From positions 1,661,001-1,725,000 of the forward strand of contig NZ_CP145607.1 in NCBI RefSeq assembly GCF_036884275.1: DNA of 64,000 bases, in the 5' to 3' direction. Positions 29,464 through 39,708 of this stretch are shown piece after piece. The notes beneath the pieces are model-generated. The model saw only the letters and a list, made by a program, of their open reading frames with translations, was not told the origin of the DNA and did not search any database. The DNA comes from Sphingomonas kaistensis. Lineage in GTDB: Bacteria > Pseudomonadota > Alphaproteobacteria > Sphingomonadales > Sphingomonadaceae. Position 1 is the first letter of the stretch, and every line of letters starts with the position of its first letter. A program made the position numbers and the translations under genes.

Positions 29464-31412
29464 TACTCCGCTTGGGCGCCGCCGCCGAGGATGCGGCTGC
29501 GGGCGGCGCGGATCGCGTCCTCATTACGGGAGACCCCAAGCTCCTTCTGCGCGGCGGCGAGCCATTGCAGCGCCAGTTCCTCGCCCGCGCTGCGCTGGAG
29601 GTTGGTGACTTCACCGGCGATCAGCTGCGGGTTGGAGGCGGCGTTGCCCGGCACCACCCGGTCGAGTTTGACGAGGTAAATGCCCGAGGGGCCCGCGGCG
29701 CGCTGCGCCTTGCCCGGCGCAAGGGTGAACAGGATGCGAAGCGGCGGGGGGACGTCCTGGCCCTGTTGCGCAAACTGGGCGAGAGCGCCGCGGCGCAGCT
29801 CGACCGCTTCGGGGGGCTTGACCCCGGAGACACCGGCGGCCGCGACCGCTTCGGCCAGCGAGCGGCCCTGGGCGACCTGCTGGAGGATGGCGGATGCGGC
29901 CGCATTGGCGCGGTCCTGCGCGCGCTTGGCGATGAAGTCGGTGCGGACCTGGTCCTGGATGCGGGCCAGCGGGGCCGGGGCGGCGGGGATCACTTCGGCG
30001 ACGTCGACCAGCACATAGCCGCCGTCGTTGGGGAGCGGTTCGACCACCGGCTCGTCATCCGCGCCGATGTCGAAGCTGGCGCCCGGAACGGCGGCATATT
30101 CGGGCGGAAGCTTGAAGTCGGGCTGGTCGAAGGCAGCACCGGCGCGGGTCAGCGCGGGGGTGACGAGCACCGGCAGCCGGTTCGCAGTCGCGACCTCTTC
30201 GAAGGTGCGGCCGTCGGCGAGGCTGTCCTCGATCTTGCCGACAAGGTCGGCGATGGCGTTCTTGCGCTTTTCGGCGGTCAGCTGGGCGGCGATTTCGGCG
30301 CGGGCATCGGCGAGGCTGCGGCCGGCGGCGGTCTGGATGCTTTCGACCTTGATCACGTCGAAGCCGGTCGAGGACTGGACCGGGCCGACCACGGTTCCGG
30401 CGGGCGCGGAGAAGACCTGCGCGGCGACGGCTTCACCGGCGCGGGTGACGAGTTCGGCGCGGGTCACCGGGCCGACACTGACGTCGGCGGCGGAGAAACC
30501 GGCGGGCGCGGCGGCGGCGGCAAAAGTTCCGCCAGCCTTGGCGCGCTGGGCGATGGCGGCGACCGCCGCCTGGTCGGGCAGGGTCGCGCGGCTGATCACG
30601 CGCTTCTCGGCCCCGCCGAAGGTCGCCTGGTTCTGCTGGTAATAAGCCGCGATTTCCCCATCGGTCGCGGCGACATTGCCAAGCTGATCGTTGGTGATGC
30701 GGGCGAGGCGGAAGGTGCGGCGTTCGGGCACCGTGTAGCGCGCGACGTTCTGGCGGTAGAAGGTCTGGAGCTCGGCCGTGGTCGGTGCGGCGCCGCCGGT
30801 GAAGGCCGCGAAGGGCAGCAGCGCGAGGCTGCCGCTGCGCTGTTCGAGCGAGGCGTCGGCATAGGGCCGCGCGATGCCCGGCGCGATGCGGACGCTGGCG
30901 GCGACGGGGGTGATGATGAGGCGCTGGAGAAGGCTGGTTTCAATCTCGCGGCGGACCTGCGCGTCGGTCAGGCGCTCCTGCGCGAGAAAGGCGCGATAGG
31001 CTTGTTCACTGAAGCGGCCGTCGAGCCCGCGTACGCCCGGGATCTTCACGATCTCGGCGTCAACCAGCTTCTTGGACACGGTGAAGCCATGCTTGCGGGC
31101 GTAGGCCCACAAGGTGCGTTCCTGGATCAGCGCGTTGACGATGGCGTCGAAGTCGCCGGCGAGATCGGCATAGGTCGCCTGCGGGTTCTGCTGGCGGACC
31201 TGCGCCAGCCGGCGCTGCATGGCCGTGTCGAGATCCGCCGCAGTCAGTTCCGCATCGCCGACCTTGGCCAGCGTGTTCTGCGGCAGGGAGCCGCCGCCCT
31301 GACTGAGGTTGGAAATGTCCGCAATCGCGAAGCTCGCCAGGATCAGCAGCAGGAACAGGACAAGGATGCCGGTCCCGACTTTGGACTTCGACAGGCGGCG
31401 GAAGGTCTTCAT
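29463..31412 (-). CDS. ppiD: PpiD-like membrane-anchored periplasmic peptidyl-prolyl isomerase
   Basis: A 649-residue protein starting MKTFRRLSKSKVGTGILVLF, a cytoplasmic tail plus one membrane helix (residues ~13-33) that anchors it facing the periplasm. A SurA-N-type chaperone region follows (LDTAMQRRLAQVRQQNPQAT; FSEQAYRAFLAQERLTDAQV), and a degenerate parvulin domain lies around residues 250-370. PpiD assists newly exported proteins at the SecYEG exit, which fits secG nearby. I use the internal Met because the 11 residues before it precede the conserved tail. Translationally coupled to trpG. Confidence 0.85.
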   Translation of the reverse strand: MKTFRRLSKSKVGTGILVLFLLLILASFAIADISNLSQGGGSLPQNTLAKVGDAELTAADLDTAMQRRLAQVRQQNPQATYADLAGDFDAIVNALIQERTLWAYARKHGFTVSKKLVDAEIVKIPGVRGLDGRFSEQAYRAFLAQERLTDAQVRREIETSLLQRLIITPVAASVRIAPGIARPYADASLEQRSGSLALLPFAAFTGGAAPTTAELQTFYRQNVARYTVPERRTFRLARITNDQLGNVAATDGEIAAYYQQNQATFGGAEKRVISRATLPDQAAVAAIAQRAKAGGTFAAAAAPAGFSAADVSVGPVTRAELVTRAGEAVAAQVFSAPAGTVVGPVQSSTGFDVIKVESIQTAAGRSLADARAEIAAQLTAEKRKNAIADLVGKIEDSLADGRTFEEVATANRLPVLVTPALTRAGAAFDQPDFKLPPEYAAVPGASFDIGADDEPVVEPLPNDGGYVLVDVAEVIPAAPAPLARIQDQVRTDFIAKRAQDRANAAASAILQQVAQGRSLAEAVAAAGVSGVKPPEAVELRRGALAQFAQQGQDVPPPLRILFTLAPGKAQRAAGPSGIYLVKLDRVVPGNAASNPQLIAGEVTNLQRSAGEELALQWLAAAQKELGVSRNEDAIRAARSRILGGGAQAE

Positions 31413-31528
31413 GGGTCGGCTGTGATCCTGTGGAACGGGTTGCACGGCGCTTTAGGGGCGGCGCCGCCTTCCTTCAAGCAGACGGCCTTGCTAGGCGCGC
31501 GGTTGAGCGAAACTGAACGGGAACGGGC

Positions 31529-32272
31529 ATGATCAAGCTGATCGCGGGCAATTGGAAGATGCATGGCACGGCCGACAGCCTGGCCGAGATCGAGGCGGTG
31601 GCCACCTTTGCCGAGAAATATGCCGGGGCGGTGGATGTCGCCTTGTGTGTGCCGGCGACGCTGATCCACCGGGCGGCGGACACGGTGCCGGGCTTCGCAA
31701 TCGGGGCGCAGGACATGCATCATAACGACAAGGGCGCGCACACCGGCGATATCTCGGCGGCGATGCTGCACGACGCCGGGGCGAGCCTGGTGATCGTCGG
31801 GCACAGCGAGCGGCGCGAGGCCCATCGCGAAGAAGATGCCGCGGTGCGGGCCAAGGCCGAGGCGGGGCTCGCCGCCGGGCTTCAGGTGATCCTGTGCGTC
31901 GGTGAAAGCCTCGAGGTGCGCGAGGCCGGACGCGAGATCGAGGTCGTGGCGGCGCAGGTCGATGCGTCGTTGCCGCAGGGCGAGGTCGATCCGGCTCGGC
32001 TGGCGGTGGCGTATGAGCCGATTTGGGCGATCGGCACGGGCAAGGTCGCGAGCACCGGCGATATCGAAGCGATGCACGCGGCCATCCGGCAGCGGCTGGT
32101 CGCGGCTTACGGCGAGGCGGGGGCGGCCGTGCGTATCCTGTATGGCGGGTCGGTCAAGGCGGACAATGCGGCCGAGATCTTCGCGGTGCCGGAGGTCGGC
32201 GGCGCGCTCGTCGGGGGGGCGAGCCTCAAGGCCGCGGACTTCCTGCCGATCGTCGAGGCGGGGGCTGCTTAG
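31529..32272 (+). CDS. tpiA: Triose-phosphate isomerase
   Basis: A 247-residue TIM barrel. N8 and K10 (AGNWKMHG) bind substrate, the electrophile His lies in VGHSERR, and the catalytic Glu lies in AYEPIWAIGTG, followed by the phosphate loop YGGSVKADN. It interconverts dihydroxyacetone phosphate and glyceraldehyde-3-phosphate in central carbon metabolism. It is divergent from ppiD and followed by secG. Confidence 0.98.
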   Translation: MIKLIAGNWKMHGTADSLAEIEAVATFAEKYAGAVDVALCVPATLIHRAADTVPGFAIGAQDMHHNDKGAHTGDISAAMLHDAGASLVIVGHSERREAHREEDAAVRAKAEAGLAAGLQVILCVGESLEVREAGREIEVVAAQVDASLPQGEVDPARLAVAYEPIWAIGTGKVASTGDIEAMHAAIRQRLVAAYGEAGAAVRILYGGSVKADNAAEIFAVPEVGGALVGGASLKAADFLPIVEAGAA

Positions 32273-32288
32273 CCTTTCTCCGTTTGCC

Positions 32289-32338
32289 CTGAGCGAAGTC
32301 AAAGAGCGCCCGCGCGAGCGTGCTTCGACTTCGCTCAG
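32289..32338. repeat. Imperfect inverted repeat between tpiA and secG
   Basis: CTGAGCGAAGTCAAAG and CTTCGACTTCGCTCAG form a 16-base stem (one mismatch) with an 18-base loop. This resembles the 'ctgagcgaagtcgaag' dispersed repeats I know from sphingomonad intergenic regions. It could act as a terminator for tpiA. Confidence 0.65.
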
Positions 32339-32404
32339 CACGAACGAGCCTGTGGATTCCGTGCCGCATTGAAGTCTGGCAGCAGCGCCGCTAAGTGGCC
32401 GCCC

Positions 32405-32767
32405 ATGTTCACCTTCCTGCTTATTGTCGAGGCGATCGTTGCGATCGCGCTGTGCACCGTCATCCTGCTGCAGCGCTCCGAGGGCGGCGGGCTGGGCGTC
32501 GGCGGGTCGTCGGCGGGGTTCATGACCGCGCGCGGCGCGGCCGATTTCCTGAGCCGCGCGACGGCCTGGCTGGGCGGGGCGTTCATCATCCTGTGCATCG
32601 CACTGGCGGCGCTGGCCGGAACGCGCAGCGACGGCGTGTCGGTCGATGCCGCGATCGCCAATGCCCCGATCCAGGCTCCGGTGCAGCAGGCCCCGGGTAC
32701 GGCGCCGGCCACCAATCCGGCTGTTCCGGCTCCGGCCGACAACGGCGCGGTGCCGCTGGCTCAGTAA
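32405..32767 (+). CDS. secG: Protein translocase subunit SecG
   Basis: The 120-residue protein has two membrane helices (FTFLLIVEAIVAIALCTVI and LGGAFIILCIALAALAG) linked by the conserved cytoplasmic loop LLQRSEGGGLGVGG with an FMTARGAADFLSRAT continuation, diagnostic of SecG. The tail after residue ~80 is a Pro/Ala-rich extension common in alphaproteobacteria. It is an accessory subunit of the SecYEG channel. The tpiA-secG-pyrG order is typical of the group. Confidence 0.92.
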   Translation: MFTFLLIVEAIVAIALCTVILLQRSEGGGLGVGGSSAGFMTARGAADFLSRATAWLGGAFIILCIALAALAGTRSDGVSVDAAIANAPIQAPVQQAPGTAPATNPAVPAPADNGAVPLAQ

Positions 32768-32777
32768 GAATTGCGTC

Positions 32778-32797
32778 GTCCCGGCGAAGGCCGGGAC
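32778..32797. repeat. Dispersed GTCCCGGC hairpin (copy 2)
   Basis: GTCCCGGC-GAAG-GCCGGGAC, preceded by CGTC and followed by CT, eleven bases after the secG stop. It is inverted relative to copy 3. Confidence 0.75.
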
Positions 32798-32827
32798 CTC
32801 GTTCGATCAAGTGCTTTTCCGCCTAAG

Positions 32828-32847
32828 GTCCCGGCCTGCGCCGGGAC
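32828..32847. repeat. Dispersed GTCCCGGC hairpin (copy 3)
   Basis: GTCCCGGC-CTGC-GCCGGGAC with AG before and GACG after, in opposite orientation to copy 2. The pair sits upstream of pyrG. Confidence 0.75.
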
Positions 32848-32893
32848 GACGGACACGTTTTTGCGCTTGCTTCCTCCCCACTCTCATCCCTAA

Positions 32894-34537
<1,644 letters not shown>

Positions 34538-34547
34538 TTGGTGCGTC

Positions 34548-34567
34548 GTCCCGGCGGAGGCCGGGAC
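34548..34567. repeat. Dispersed GTCCCGGC hairpin (copy 4)
   Basis: GTCCCGGC-GGAG-GCCGGGAC, preceded by GCGTC, eleven bases after the pyrG stop, in the same orientation as copy 2. Confidence 0.75.
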
Positions 34568-34597
34568 CTGTGGGGTCTGGCGCCTTTGCCGCCTGAG

Positions 34598-34617
34598 GTC
34601 CCGGCCTTCGCCGGGAC
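34598..34617. repeat. Dispersed GTCCCGGC hairpin (copy 5)
   Basis: GTCCCGGC-CTTC-GCCGGGAC followed by GACG, in the same orientation as copy 3. With copy 4 it forms an inverted pair just before the glutaredoxin-fusion gene. Confidence 0.75.
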
Positions 34618-34632
34618 GACGGGGCACACTAT

Positions 34633-35391
34633 ATGAGGCGCATGAACGCCCCCGCCTCGACGAAACGCCGCGCAACGCTGGTTCGGATGGTCATGCCCGA
34701 GCATGTCTGCCCGTTCGGACTGAAAGCGCTGCATCTCTTGAAAAGCCGCGGCTACGAGGTCGAGGACCGGCATCTCACCACCCGCGAGGAGACCGACGCC
34801 TTCAAAGCCGAAACGGGCGTGAAGACCACCCCGCAGGTGTTCATCGATGGACAGCGGATCGGCGGGCACGACGATCTGCGGCGGTTCCTCGGGCTTCGCG
34901 TCGCCGAACCGGGCGAGACCAGCTATCGCCCGGTTGCCGCCCTGTTCGGGATGACCGCCGCGATGGCGTTGGCACTGAGTTTCGCGATGTTCGGCACGCC
35001 GCTGACGGTGATGGCCGGCGAATGGTTCATCGCCTTGTCGATGTGTGTGCTGGCGCTGCTGAAGCTGCAGGACATCTCCAAATTCTCCTCCATGTTCCTG
35101 AATTACGACCTGCTGGCGCGGCGGTGGGTGCCTTATGCGAGCCTGTATCCATGGCTGGAGGGGCTGGCGGGCGTGCTGATGCTGTCGGGGGCGGCGATGT
35201 GGCTGTCGGTGCCGATCGCGCTCGTCATCGGCGGGATCGGTGCGGTGTCGGTGTTCAAGGCGGTGTATGTCGACAAGCGTGAGCTAAAATGCGCCTGCGT
35301 CGGCGGGTCGTCCAACGTGCCCCTGGGCTTCGTGTCGCTGACCGAGAATGTGATGATGGTGGCGATGGCGGTGTGGATGCTGGCCAAGTGA
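34633..35391 (+). CDS. Glutaredoxin domain fused to MauE/DoxX-like membrane domain
   Basis: The 252-residue protein has an N-terminal thioredoxin fold (to ~residue 95) with a single-Cys glutaredoxin motif CPFG and the cis-Pro segment TPQVFIDGQRIGGHDDL. It is followed by four hydrophobic helices (residues ~100-250) resembling MauE-type redox membrane proteins, with a C-A-C pair near the end (ELKCACVGG). The combination suggests membrane-linked thiol exchange, possibly passing reductant across the inner membrane. Start may be 34633 or the Met at 34642. Function is inferred from domains only. Confidence 0.78.
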   Translation: MRRMNAPASTKRRATLVRMVMPEHVCPFGLKALHLLKSRGYEVEDRHLTTREETDAFKAETGVKTTPQVFIDGQRIGGHDDLRRFLGLRVAEPGETSYRPVAALFGMTAAMALALSFAMFGTPLTVMAGEWFIALSMCVLALLKLQDISKFSSMFLNYDLLARRWVPYASLYPWLEGLAGVLMLSGAAMWLSVPIALVIGGIGAVSVFKAVYVDKRELKCACVGGSSNVPLGFVSLTENVMMVAMAVWMLAK

Positions 35392-35469
35392 GCGCTCGCG
35401 TCGGCCTGCGCGCGATCGGCCGCCCCTGATCCGCTTTCGCAGGGGCGCGGCCCCTGCTAGTGGCGGGGC

Positions 35470-35706
35470 ATGATTCACCTCATTCTCGCCGCTGCGCTGG
35501 CCGCCGCTCCCGCGCCTGTTTCCGCTCCTGCCCAAGGCCATTCCGGCCATCACGAAGGCATGAAGCACGAGGGGCCCTGCTGCCCCAAGGACGGCAAGCC
35601 GATGGATTGCTGCAAGGACAAGCCGATGCCCTGCTGCGAGAAAAAGGCCGAGGCGCAGGCGCCGGCCGCCGCCGAGGGGCATGGCGCTCACGAGCATGAT
35701 CACTAA
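35470..35706 (+). CDS. Small exported Cys/His-rich, probably metal-binding protein
   Basis: The 78-residue protein starts with a hydrophobic signal-like segment (MIHLILAAALAAAPAP). The remainder holds three Cys-Cys pairs (PCCPK, DCCKD, PCCEK) and His/Met clusters at both ends (GHSGHHEGMKHE, HGAHEHDH). Such composition suggests copper or zinc binding in the periplasm. I know no named family. It lies 10 bases before trxB on the same strand, so the two may be co-transcribed. Confidence 0.65.
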   Translation: MIHLILAAALAAAPAPVSAPAQGHSGHHEGMKHEGPCCPKDGKPMDCCKDKPMPCCEKKAEAQAPAAAEGHGAHEHDH

Positions 35707-35716
35707 GTAGACGGCC

Positions 35717-36685
35717 ATGAGCGAGACCATTCACAGCCGCCTGATCGTACTGGGCTCGGGCCCGGCCGGCCTGACCGCCGCGATCTATGCCGCCCGCGCC
35801 GGGCTGCAGCCGATCGTCATTCAGGGCATCCAGCCCGGCGGCCAGCTGACGACGACCACCGATGTCGAGAATTATCCCGGCTTCCGCGACGTGGTGCAGG
35901 GCCCGTGGCTGATGGAAGAGATGCAGGCGCAAGCCGAGCATGTCGGCACGCGGATGGTGTGGGATCATATCGACAAGGTCGAGCTGAATGGCCGCCCGTT
36001 CCGGTTGCACGGTGACGGTGGCACGACCTATCTCGCCGAGACGCTGGTGATCGCGACCGGGGCTCAGGCCAAGTGGCTCGGCTTGCCGAGTGAGGAGCGG
36101 ATGAAGGGCAAGGGCGCGAGCGCCTGCGCGACCTGCGATGGCTTCTTTTATCGCGGGAAGAAGGTGGCGGTGATCGGCGGCGGCAATACCGCGGTCGAGG
36201 AAGCGCTCTACCTCACCAACCATAGCGACGACGTGACCCTGATCCACCGCCGCGACAGCTTCCGCGCGGAAAAGATCCTTCAGGACCGGCTATTTGCGCA
36301 CAAGTCGGTGAAGGTGATCTGGAACAGCGAAGTCGATGAATTCCTGTCGGGCGGCGAGCCCGAGGCGCTGACCGGGCTTCGGCTCAAGAACCGGGTGACT
36401 GGTGAACTGAGCGAGATCGCTGTCGACGGTGCGTTCGTGGCGATCGGCCACAAGCCGGCGACCGAGTTGTTCGACGGCCAGCTCGACCTCGACGAGGATG
36501 GCTATCTGGCGGTGGAGACGGGATCGACCCGGACCAACATCCCGGGCGTGTTCGCCTGCGGCGACGTGATGGACAAGACCTATCGTCAGGCGGTGACGGC
36601 GGCGGGAACGGGCTGCATGGCGGCGCTCGATGCCGAGCGGTTCCTGGCGGCCGAGGAATTTGCGGAGTTGCAGGCGGCCGAGTGA
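35717..36685 (+). CDS. trxB: Thioredoxin-disulfide reductase
   Basis: A 322-residue FAD/NADPH flavoenzyme. The FAD motif [18 protein letters not shown] is near residue 13, the redox-active C137-A-T-C140 lies in [12 protein letters not shown], the NADPH motif is [13 protein letters not shown], and the C-terminal FAD segment is [10 protein letters not shown]. It reduces thioredoxin in the cytoplasm. It sits next to the Cys/His-rich and glutaredoxin-fusion genes, a small redox neighbourhood. Confidence 0.97.
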   Translation: MSETIHSRLIVLGSGPAGLTAAIYAARAGLQPIVIQGIQPGGQLTTTTDVENYPGFRDVVQGPWLMEEMQAQAEHVGTRMVWDHIDKVELNGRPFRLHGDGGTTYLAETLVIATGAQAKWLGLPSEERMKGKGASACATCDGFFYRGKKVAVIGGGNTAVEEALYLTNHSDDVTLIHRRDSFRAEKILQDRLFAHKSVKVIWNSEVDEFLSGGEPEALTGLRLKNRVTGELSEIAVDGAFVAIGHKPATELFDGQLDLDEDGYLAVETGSTRTNIPGVFACGDVMDKTYRQAVTAAGTGCMAALDAERFLAAEEFAELQAAE

Positions 36686-36695
36686 TCGCCCGGGC

Positions 36696-36974
36696 TTAGG
36701 GGGCCAGCCGCTCCACGAAGGCCTTGAGCGAGCCGAAGCTGGCGAAATCCTCCGCTTCGACGTCGCTGTCCTCGATCAGGACCGAGAAGGTTTCCTCGAT
36801 CCCGGTGAGGAGATTGGCGACCGCCATCGAATCGAATTCGGGCAGCGCGCCGAATAGTTCGGTGTTGTCGTCGAAGGCGGCGACGCGGGCCTCGGAGAGG
36901 CCAAGGGTCTCGGCCAGAAGCTGGCGAAGCGCGGTGTCGACGTTCGCCGACTGGGGCTGAGGCTGGGCGGCCAT
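36696..36974 (-). CDS. Acyl carrier protein, exosortase-A cluster type
   Basis: The 92-residue protein carries a phosphopantetheine attachment motif with Ser in PEFDSMAVANLL, within a four-helix acidic domain; the first ~12 residues are a Gln-rich extension. It is divergent from the acyl-CoA ligase and decarboxylase genes, which are both of the exosortase-A-associated type, so it probably serves the same pathway and not general fatty-acid synthesis. Confidence 0.82.
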   Translation of the reverse strand: MAAQPQPQSANVDTALRQLLAETLGLSEARVAAFDDNTELFGALPEFDSMAVANLLTGIEETFSVLIEDSDVEAEDFASFGSLKAFVERLAP

Positions 36975-37036
36975 GGTGGCGCGCCTCTAGGGGAGGGCTG
37001 GCCAAGGCGCAAGTTAGGCGGCATTCCGCGCTGGCG

Positions 37037-38497
37037 ATGAGCCCCGACCCGACGCCTTTTCCGCTCGATCATCTGACCCTGCGCGGGGAGCGGGGCGCGC
37101 CCGCGCTGACGGTGGGCGGTGCGACGCTGAGTTATGCGGCTCTGGACGAGGCGGTCGGGCGGATGGCGGATCGGTTGCTGGCGCTGGGGATGCGGCCGGG
37201 CGACCGGGTCGCGACATGGATGGGCAAGGCGCGGCTTGCCTGCGTGGCACCGCTGGCCTGCGCGCGGGCGGGGCTGGTGCATGTTCCGATCAACCCGGTG
37301 CTGCGGCGGGCGCAGGCCGAGCATATTCTTGCCGATAGCGGGACGCGGCTGCTGGTGGCCAATCGGGCGCGGGCGGGGACGCTGGAAGCGCGGCCGGAGC
37401 TGGTGGTCGCGCTGGAGGAGTGGGTCGAGGGCGACCGGGCGCTGCCCGCCGGTTCTGCAGCGCCGGACGATCTGGCGGCATTGCTCTACACCTCCGGCTC
37501 GACCGGACGGCCCAAGGGGGTGATGCTGAGCCATGCCAACCTGTGGCTCGGCGCGGTTAGCGTAGCGCATTATCTCGGGCTGTCGGCGAGCGATCGCACC
37601 TTGTGCGTGCTGCCGCTGGCCTTCGATTATGGACAGAACCAGCTCTTCTCGACCTGGTGCGCTGGCGGCGAGGCGATCGCGTTCGACTATCTCCTGCCGC
37701 GCGATGTGGTGCGGGCGGTCGAGCGGACGGGGGCGACGGTGCTCGCCGGGGTGCCGCCCTTGTGGGTGCAGCTGGCCGAGCAGGATTGGGGCGGGGCGGG
37801 GGCTAGCCTGCGCACCTTGACCAATTCTGGCGGGCATATGCCCGAACCGTTGGTGCGGCGGCTGCGGTCGCTGTTTCCGGAGGCGCGGTTGCACCTGATG
37901 TATGGCCTGACCGAAGCCTTCCGCTCGGCCAGCCTCGATCCCGCGCTGGTCGACAAGAAGCCGGATGCGGTGGGTGCCGCCATTCCCTTCGCCGAGCTGT
38001 CGGTGCGCCGCGCGGACGGGAGCGAGGCGGCGTGCGGGGAAGAGGGCGAGCTGGTCCACGCCGGGCCATTGGTGGCGCAAGGCTATTGGAACGATCCGAC
38101 ACGCACCGCGCAGCGCTTTCGCGATGGGGCGGTCTGGTCGGGGGACCGGGCGGTGGTCGGCGCGGACGGGCTGCTGCGGATCCGGGGCCGCGACGATGCG
38201 ATGATCAAGGTGTCGGGGCACCGTGTGTCCCCCAGCGAGATCGAGGAAGCGGCGATGGCCAGCGGCGCCATCGAAGATTGCGCGGCGTTCGGGGCGAAGG
38301 ACGAGCGGCTGGGCCAGCGGATCGTGCTGGTCGCGGTGGCGAAGGGTGAGGGGGCTGACGAACGCTTGCAGCGCTGGTTCGCCGCCGAGCTTCCCGCGCA
38401 TCTGCGGCCGAGCGAGGTGCGATGGGTCGATGCCCTGCCGCTCTCGCCCAACGGCAAGATCAATCGGTGGGCATTGGCGGCGGAGCTGTCGCGATGA
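37037..38497 (+). CDS. AMP-forming acyl-CoA ligase, exosortase A system-associated
   Basis: The 486-residue ANL-superfamily enzyme has the P-loop LLYTSGSTGRPKGVMLSHAN (residues ~152-171), the A5-like YGLTEAFRSASL and the C-terminal hinge RGRDDAMIKVSGHRVSP with the catalytic Lys region SPNGKINRW. It activates a carboxylic acid for transfer to CoA or to the neighbouring acyl carrier protein. Both the size and the adjoining decarboxylase match the ligase/decarboxylase pair that accompanies exosortase A exopolysaccharide loci. Its stop overlaps the next start (ATGA). Confidence 0.88.
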   Translation: MSPDPTPFPLDHLTLRGERGAPALTVGGATLSYAALDEAVGRMADRLLALGMRPGDRVATWMGKARLACVAPLACARAGLVHVPINPVLRRAQAEHILADSGTRLLVANRARAGTLEARPELVVALEEWVEGDRALPAGSAAPDDLAALLYTSGSTGRPKGVMLSHANLWLGAVSVAHYLGLSASDRTLCVLPLAFDYGQNQLFSTWCAGGEAIAFDYLLPRDVVRAVERTGATVLAGVPPLWVQLAEQDWGGAGASLRTLTNSGGHMPEPLVRRLRSLFPEARLHLMYGLTEAFRSASLDPALVDKKPDAVGAAIPFAELSVRRADGSEAACGEEGELVHAGPLVAQGYWNDPTRTAQRFRDGAVWSGDRAVVGADGLLRIRGRDDAMIKVSGHRVSPSEIEEAAMASGAIEDCAAFGAKDERLGQRIVLVAVAKGEGADERLQRWFAAELPAHLRPSEVRWVDALPLSPNGKINRWALAAELSR

Positions 38498-39708
38498 AGG
38501 CGATGGGGCCGATTCCGGCAGGCTTTCGGGCGTCCGATGACGGCTCGCTCATGGTCGGCGACTGGCGCGCTCCGGACTTGGTCGCGGCGCAGGGCGGCAC
38601 GCCGCTGTTTGCTTACGACCGGGCGATCGTCAAAGCCCAGGCGGCGCGCTTTCGGGCAGCGATGCCGCCGGAGGTCGCCTTGCACTATGCGGTCAAGGCC
38701 AATCCCTATGCGCCGCTGGTCAAGGCGCTGGCGCCGCTGGTCGACGGGTTCGACCTCGCCTCCTGGCGGGAACTCGAATTGGTTCGCGAGGTGGCTGGCT
38801 GGACACTACCGGTCAGCTTCGCCGGCCCGGGCAAGCCTGATTTTAAGCCCGATTTGCAGGCTGCGCGCGACCTCACCGTCAATCTCGAGAGCGAGGGTGA
38901 GTTCGACCGCTTCGTGCATGGCGGGTCGGACCGCTTCGCAGTGAGGGTGAATCCGCCGTTCGGGCTCAAGGGCTCGGGAATGAAAATGGGCGGGCTGGCG
39001 AGCCAGTTCGGGGTCGATCACGATCGCGTGCCTGCGCTGGTGCGACGGATCGTCGAGGCCGGGGCCGAGTGGCGCGGGCTGCATGTCTATGCCGGCTCGC
39101 AATCGCTGAGGGCCGAGGCGGTGATCGAGATGCAGCGGGCGACGGTCGCCTTGGCCGGCGAGATTGCGGCCGAGGTCGGGCTGACGCCGCCCGAGGTGAA
39201 CCTGGGTGGTGGTTTCGGTATTCCCTATTTCGCTGGCGACAAGCCACTCGACATTGGGGCTGTAAGCGCGGCGCTCACAGAGACGCTGTCGGCGCGGCCG
39301 GTGATCTTGCGGGATACTAAATTCGTGATCGAGCTTGGCCGCTGGCTGGTTGGGGAGTGCGGGGTCTATCTGACCCGGGTGATCGATCGGAAGGTCAGTC
39401 GGGGCAAGACCTTTCTGGTGGTCGATGGCGGGCTTCATCACATGCTCGCCGCGTCCGGCAATTTCGGGCAGCTGCTGCGGCGCAATTATCCGGTAGCGGT
39501 GGCGCATCGCTTCGGCGCTGAACCGGAAGAAGAGGTCAGCGTGGTTGGCTGCCTGTGTACCCCGCTCGACCTGCTGGCTGACGAGGTGATGCTCCCGCGC
39601 GCAGAGGTGGGCGACGCGATCGCCATCTTCTGCGCCGGGGCTTACGGCCTCACCGCGAGCCCCCAGACCTTCTTGAGCCAGGGGGCTGCGCGGGAGGTTC
39701 TGGTTTAG
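38494..39708 (+). CDS. PLP-dependent decarboxylase, exosortase A system-associated
   Basis: The 404-residue protein belongs to the fold-III (alanine racemase-like) ornithine/diaminopimelate decarboxylase group. The PLP lysine is in LHYAVKANPY, the glycine-rich phosphate loop is VNLGGGFGIPYF, and the C-terminal catalytic Cys region is VVGCLCTPLDLL. Such genes pair with the preceding ligase in exosortase-A clusters; the substrate is unknown. The start ATG overlaps the ligase stop, and the 3' end overlaps the convergent hydrolase by four bases. Confidence 0.88.
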   Translation: MKAMGPIPAGFRASDDGSLMVGDWRAPDLVAAQGGTPLFAYDRAIVKAQAARFRAAMPPEVALHYAVKANPYAPLVKALAPLVDGFDLASWRELELVREVAGWTLPVSFAGPGKPDFKPDLQAARDLTVNLESEGEFDRFVHGGSDRFAVRVNPPFGLKGSGMKMGGLASQFGVDHDRVPALVRRIVEAGAEWRGLHVYAGSQSLRAEAVIEMQRATVALAGEIAAEVGLTPPEVNLGGGFGIPYFAGDKPLDIGAVSAALTETLSARPVILRDTKFVIELGRWLVGECGVYLTRVIDRKVSRGKTFLVVDGGLHHMLAASGNFGQLLRRNYPVAVAHRFGAEPEEEVSVVGCLCTPLDLLADEVMLPRAEVGDAIAIFCAGAYGLTASPQTFLSQGAAREVLV

